This document shows positions 7,030-8,453 of a stretch of 8,453 bases of DNA, piece after piece. How positions within the stretch are numbered: the first letter of the stretch is position 1; every line of letters begins with the position of its first letter. Both the position numbers and the translations under genes were made by a program. The DNA is from an uncultured Collinsella sp. (GTDB lineage Bacteria; Actinomycetota; Coriobacteriia; Coriobacteriales; Coriobacteriaceae). Location of the stretch: positions 1-8,453 of the forward strand of contig CABUQK010000089.1 of assembly GCA_902493615.1 (NCBI GenBank), read 5' to 3'. The notes beneath the pieces are model-generated. The model did no database searches, was not told the DNA's origin, and worked only from the letters and a program-made list of their open reading frames with translations.

Positions 7030-7206
7030 CGTGGCGTTCCCAGTGTGCGGCGGAGGGGGCGGGCCTGAGACATATTAAGGTTGTCGCGAGTTCCGCACGA
7101 ACAGGAGAGCACTTAATGTGCTCTCCGTCGTGAGCAGGACTGTAGAGCAGCAACCTTAATATGTCTCAGGCCCGCCCCCTCCGCCGCACACTGGGAACGT
7201 GCCACG
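7030..7206. repeat. Large inverted-repeat element, perfect 49-bp arms
   Basis: Bases 7035-7083 are the exact reverse complement of 7151-7199. Outside them CGTGG (7030-7034) matches CCACG (7202-7206) across a two-base gap. The 67-base centre holds a second hairpin, GGAGAGCAC (7104-7112) with GTGCTCTCC (7118-7126), plus CACGA/TCGTG (7096-7100/7128-7132) and AGT-CC/GGACT flanking pairs, so the whole 177 bases could fold as one long rod. There is no T-run, so it is not a standard terminator, and there is no ORF of note. I saw no clear target-site duplication. It could be a MITE-like element, a structured RNA, a transcript-end stabilizer or an invertible switch; the sequence alone does not decide. 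Confidence 0.9.
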
Positions 7207-7245
7207 CACTTTACCTGCGTAAACAATGTGAGTGAAATATGAATC

Positions 7246-7275
7246 TCGATGGATACGCCCGCAGCCGTGTATACT
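7246..7275 (+). promoter_or_regulatory. Probable promoter of the rplC ribosomal-protein operon
   Basis: TATACT (7270-7275) is a good -10 box directly preceded by TG. The -35 candidate TCGATG (7246-7251) with an 18-base spacer matches only three of six consensus bases. Transcription would start near 7282, just after the large inverted repeat. Confidence 0.45.
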
Positions 7276-7281
7276 AAACAG

Positions 7282-7458
7282 CTGTGTGAAACCAGGGGAG
7301 TATTCTGGCTGGACAAAATGCCTGCTTAATAGGGTTGTCAGGTAGTCCGGACGCAATACAAGGCTGGGGAGCACGTCGTGTAAGTAGTGGTCCTCTAGGG
7401 GCGTACGCTCGGTGGTGTACGCATTGTCCCAAGACCACGCGAGAGTTGGGATCATATC
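7282..7458 (+). promoter_or_regulatory. Long structured 5' leader of rplC
   Basis: About 177 bases lie between the predicted transcription start and the rplC start. The clearest structure is a nested hairpin at 7387-7438: GTGGTC (7387-7392) with GACCAC (7433-7438), GGG (7398-7400) with CCC (7428-7430), and GCGTAC (7401-7406) with GTACGC (7417-7422). An 8-bp palindrome GTCCGGAC lies at 7345-7352. Ribosomal-protein operons are often controlled by a product (L4 in the E. coli S10 operon) binding such a leader; that role here is inferred. Bases 7000-7029 and 7207-7245 show nothing notable. Confidence 0.5.
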
Positions 7459-8079
7459 TTGATCAGCATGATTCTCGGCCGCAAGATTGGCATGACCCAG
7501 GTTTGGGACGAGGACGACAACGTCGTTCCCGTCACGGTCATCCAGGCTGGCCCCTGCGCTGTCTCGCAGGTTAAAACTCAGGCAACCGACGGCTATGACG
7601 CCGTCCAGATCGGTTTCGGCGACATCAAGGCCAAGAACGTGAACAAGCCCATGGCTGGTCACTTCGCCAAGGCTGGCGTCGAGCCTGTCCGTTTCCTTCG
7701 TGAGGTCCGCGTCGAGAACGGCGAGGAGCACAAGGTCGGCGAGGTCGTCACCGTCGCTGATTTCGCTGATGTCGAGAAGGTCGACGTCATCGGTACCTCC
7801 AAGGGTAAGGGCTTCCAGGGTCGCATCAAGCGCTGGGGTCAGCGCCGCGGTCCTATGACGCATGGTTCTCACTTCCAGCGTCACCCCGGTTCTATCGGTC
7901 AGTGCGCCTATCCTGCGCGCGTCCTCAAGGGCGTCAAGATGGCCGGTCACATGGGTAACGAGCGCGTTACCGTCAAGAACCTTTCCGTTGTCCGCATCGA
8001 TGCCGAGCAGAACCTCATCTTGGTCAAGGGCGCTGTCCCGGGTGCCAAGAATGGTCTCGTCGCCATCCGTATGGCCTAA
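7459..8079 (+). CDS. rplC: 50S ribosomal protein L3
   Basis: A 206-residue ribosomal protein L3, an early-assembling large-subunit protein that binds 23S rRNA and reaches towards the peptidyl-transferase centre. The N-terminus ILGRKIGMTQVW and the signature region GTSKGKGFQGRIKRWG (112-127), THGSHFQRHPGSIGQ (134-148) and MAGHMGNERVTVKN are unmistakable. Gln148 in GSIGQ corresponds to the Gln methylated in E. coli L3. The start is probably TTG 7459, with GGGA seven bases upstream. ATG 7468 would give MILGRK but has no properly placed ribosome-binding site. Codons strongly favour C endings, as expected for a highly expressed gene. rplD follows after 46 bases. rpsJ, which usually precedes rplC, is absent here. 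Confidence 0.97.
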   Translation: MISMILGRKIGMTQVWDEDDNVVPVTVIQAGPCAVSQVKTQATDGYDAVQIGFGDIKAKNVNKPMAGHFAKAGVEPVRFLREVRVENGEEHKVGEVVTVADFADVEKVDVIGTSKGKGFQGRIKRWGQRRGPMTHGSHFQRHPGSIGQCAYPARVLKGVKMAGHMGNERVTVKNLSVVRIDAEQNLILVKGAVPGAKNGLVAIRMA

Positions 8080-8110
8080 GGGCCCAGCCCATTTAGCCCA
8101 GCGTCATACC

Positions 8111-8116
8111 AAGGAG
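8111..8116 (+). promoter_or_regulatory. Ribosome-binding site of rplD
   Basis: AAGGAG, a consensus site, lies nine bases before ATG 8126 in the 46-base gap between rplC and rplD. Confidence 0.75.
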
Positions 8117-8125
8117 AACACTTAA

Positions 8126-8453
8126 ATGGCAAAGTTTGAAGTAAAGAACAGCGAGGGCAAGAAGGTCGCCGAGGCCGAGCTCGCCGCTGAGGTGTACGGC
8201 ATCGAGCCGAACATCCACGTTATGCACCACATCGTCAAGTGCCAGATGGCCTCTTGGCGTCAGGGCACCCAGTCCGCTAAGGGCCGCTCTGAGGTTTCCG
8301 GTGGCGGCAAGAAGCCTTGGCGTCAGAAGGGCACCGGCCGTGCCCGCCAGGGTTCCATCCGTGCTGCCCAGTGGCGTCACGGTGGCGTTGTCTTCGCCCC
8401 CAAGCCCCGTTCCTACGCAAAGCGTATGAACAACAAGGAGGTCAAGCTGGCTA
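8126..8453 (+). CDS. rplD: 50S ribosomal protein L4, 5' part
   Basis: The first 109 codons of L4, cut by the right edge of the window. It binds 23S rRNA and lines the peptide exit tunnel, and in E. coli it also represses its own operon. The protein starts MAKFEVKNSEGKKV. It shows the family's loop region: RQGTQSAKGRSEVSGGGKKP, then WRQKGTGRARQGSIRAAQWR, then GGVVFAPKPRSYAKR. Positively charged residues dominate this loop, as usual. The order rplC-rplD is that of the S10 operon, so rplW and rplB are expected beyond the window. It is the natural candidate to regulate the structured leader in front of rplC, although no binding site can be proved from sequence alone. Confidence 0.96.
   Translation, partial: MAKFEVKNSEGKKVAEAELAAEVYGIEPNIHVMHHIVKCQMASWRQGTQSAKGRSEVSGGGKKPWRQKGTGRARQGSIRAAQWRHGGVVFAPKPRSYAKRMNNKEVKLA

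Noticed and set aside
7104..7126. Inner GGAGAGCAC/GTGCTCTCC hairpin as a terminator
   Set aside because: No T-run follows it; better seen as the core of the larger inverted-repeat element.
7030..7206. Retron-type or CRISPR-type element
   Set aside because: No reverse transcriptase or Cas gene nearby, and only one inverted pair with no regularly spaced direct repeats.
7000..7458. tRNA or other standard RNA gene
   Set aside because: I could not find a cloverleaf or a recognisable conserved RNA; the structures seen are simple hairpins.
7156..7950. Long open frame of 264 residues on the - strand across rplC and the inverted repeat
   Set aside because: It is antisense to rplC, whose C-ending codons keep the opposite strand open; the protein is a low-complexity Leu/Asp/Thr-rich sequence with no family likeness.

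Overview
The window comes from a high-GC bacterial chromosome, most likely a coriobacterium close to Collinsella. This rests on gene order (accB-fabZ-accC followed by a fused accD/accA gene), protein flavour, and TGTGACAAAGGG-type palindromic intergenic repeats. I recall such repeats from Collinsella-like genomes and could not check this. All genes read on the + strand.

Bases 1-5029 are the end of a type II fatty-acid synthesis operon: the 3' end of accB (biotin carrier), fabZ (3-hydroxyacyl-ACP dehydratase), accC (biotin carboxylase) and a tightly coupled accDA. Together accB, accC and accDA make malonyl-CoA, the substrate for chain elongation, and fabZ dehydrates the elongation intermediate. 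The striking feature is that the accDA reading frame does not stop at the end of the AccA domain. It runs in frame through a palindromic repeat into a complete-looking PTS EIIC-type membrane domain, giving one 989-residue frame (AccD, AccA, EIIC). A relative of the same repeat lies just after the stop codon, so the membrane module is bracketed by repeat copies. A rho-independent terminator follows at 5068-5099.

Bases 5100-6999 hold a cation diffusion facilitator with an N-D-D-D metal site (manganese-export type) and, 39 bases later, a histidine-phosphatase (phosphoglycerate-mutase-like) gene. They may share a transcript.

Bases 7000-7458 are non-coding and structured. A 177-bp element (7030-7206) has perfect 49-bp inverted arms and a second hairpin in its centre. 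It is followed by a TATACT -10 box and a leader of about 177 nt with a nested hairpin, leading into rplC (L3, probably TTG start) and the start of rplD (L4, running off the window). The usual first gene of this ribosomal cluster, rpsJ, is not directly upstream.

Most worth follow-up: the AccDA-EIIC readthrough fusion, the repeats around it, and the large inverted-repeat element in front of the ribosomal-protein operon.
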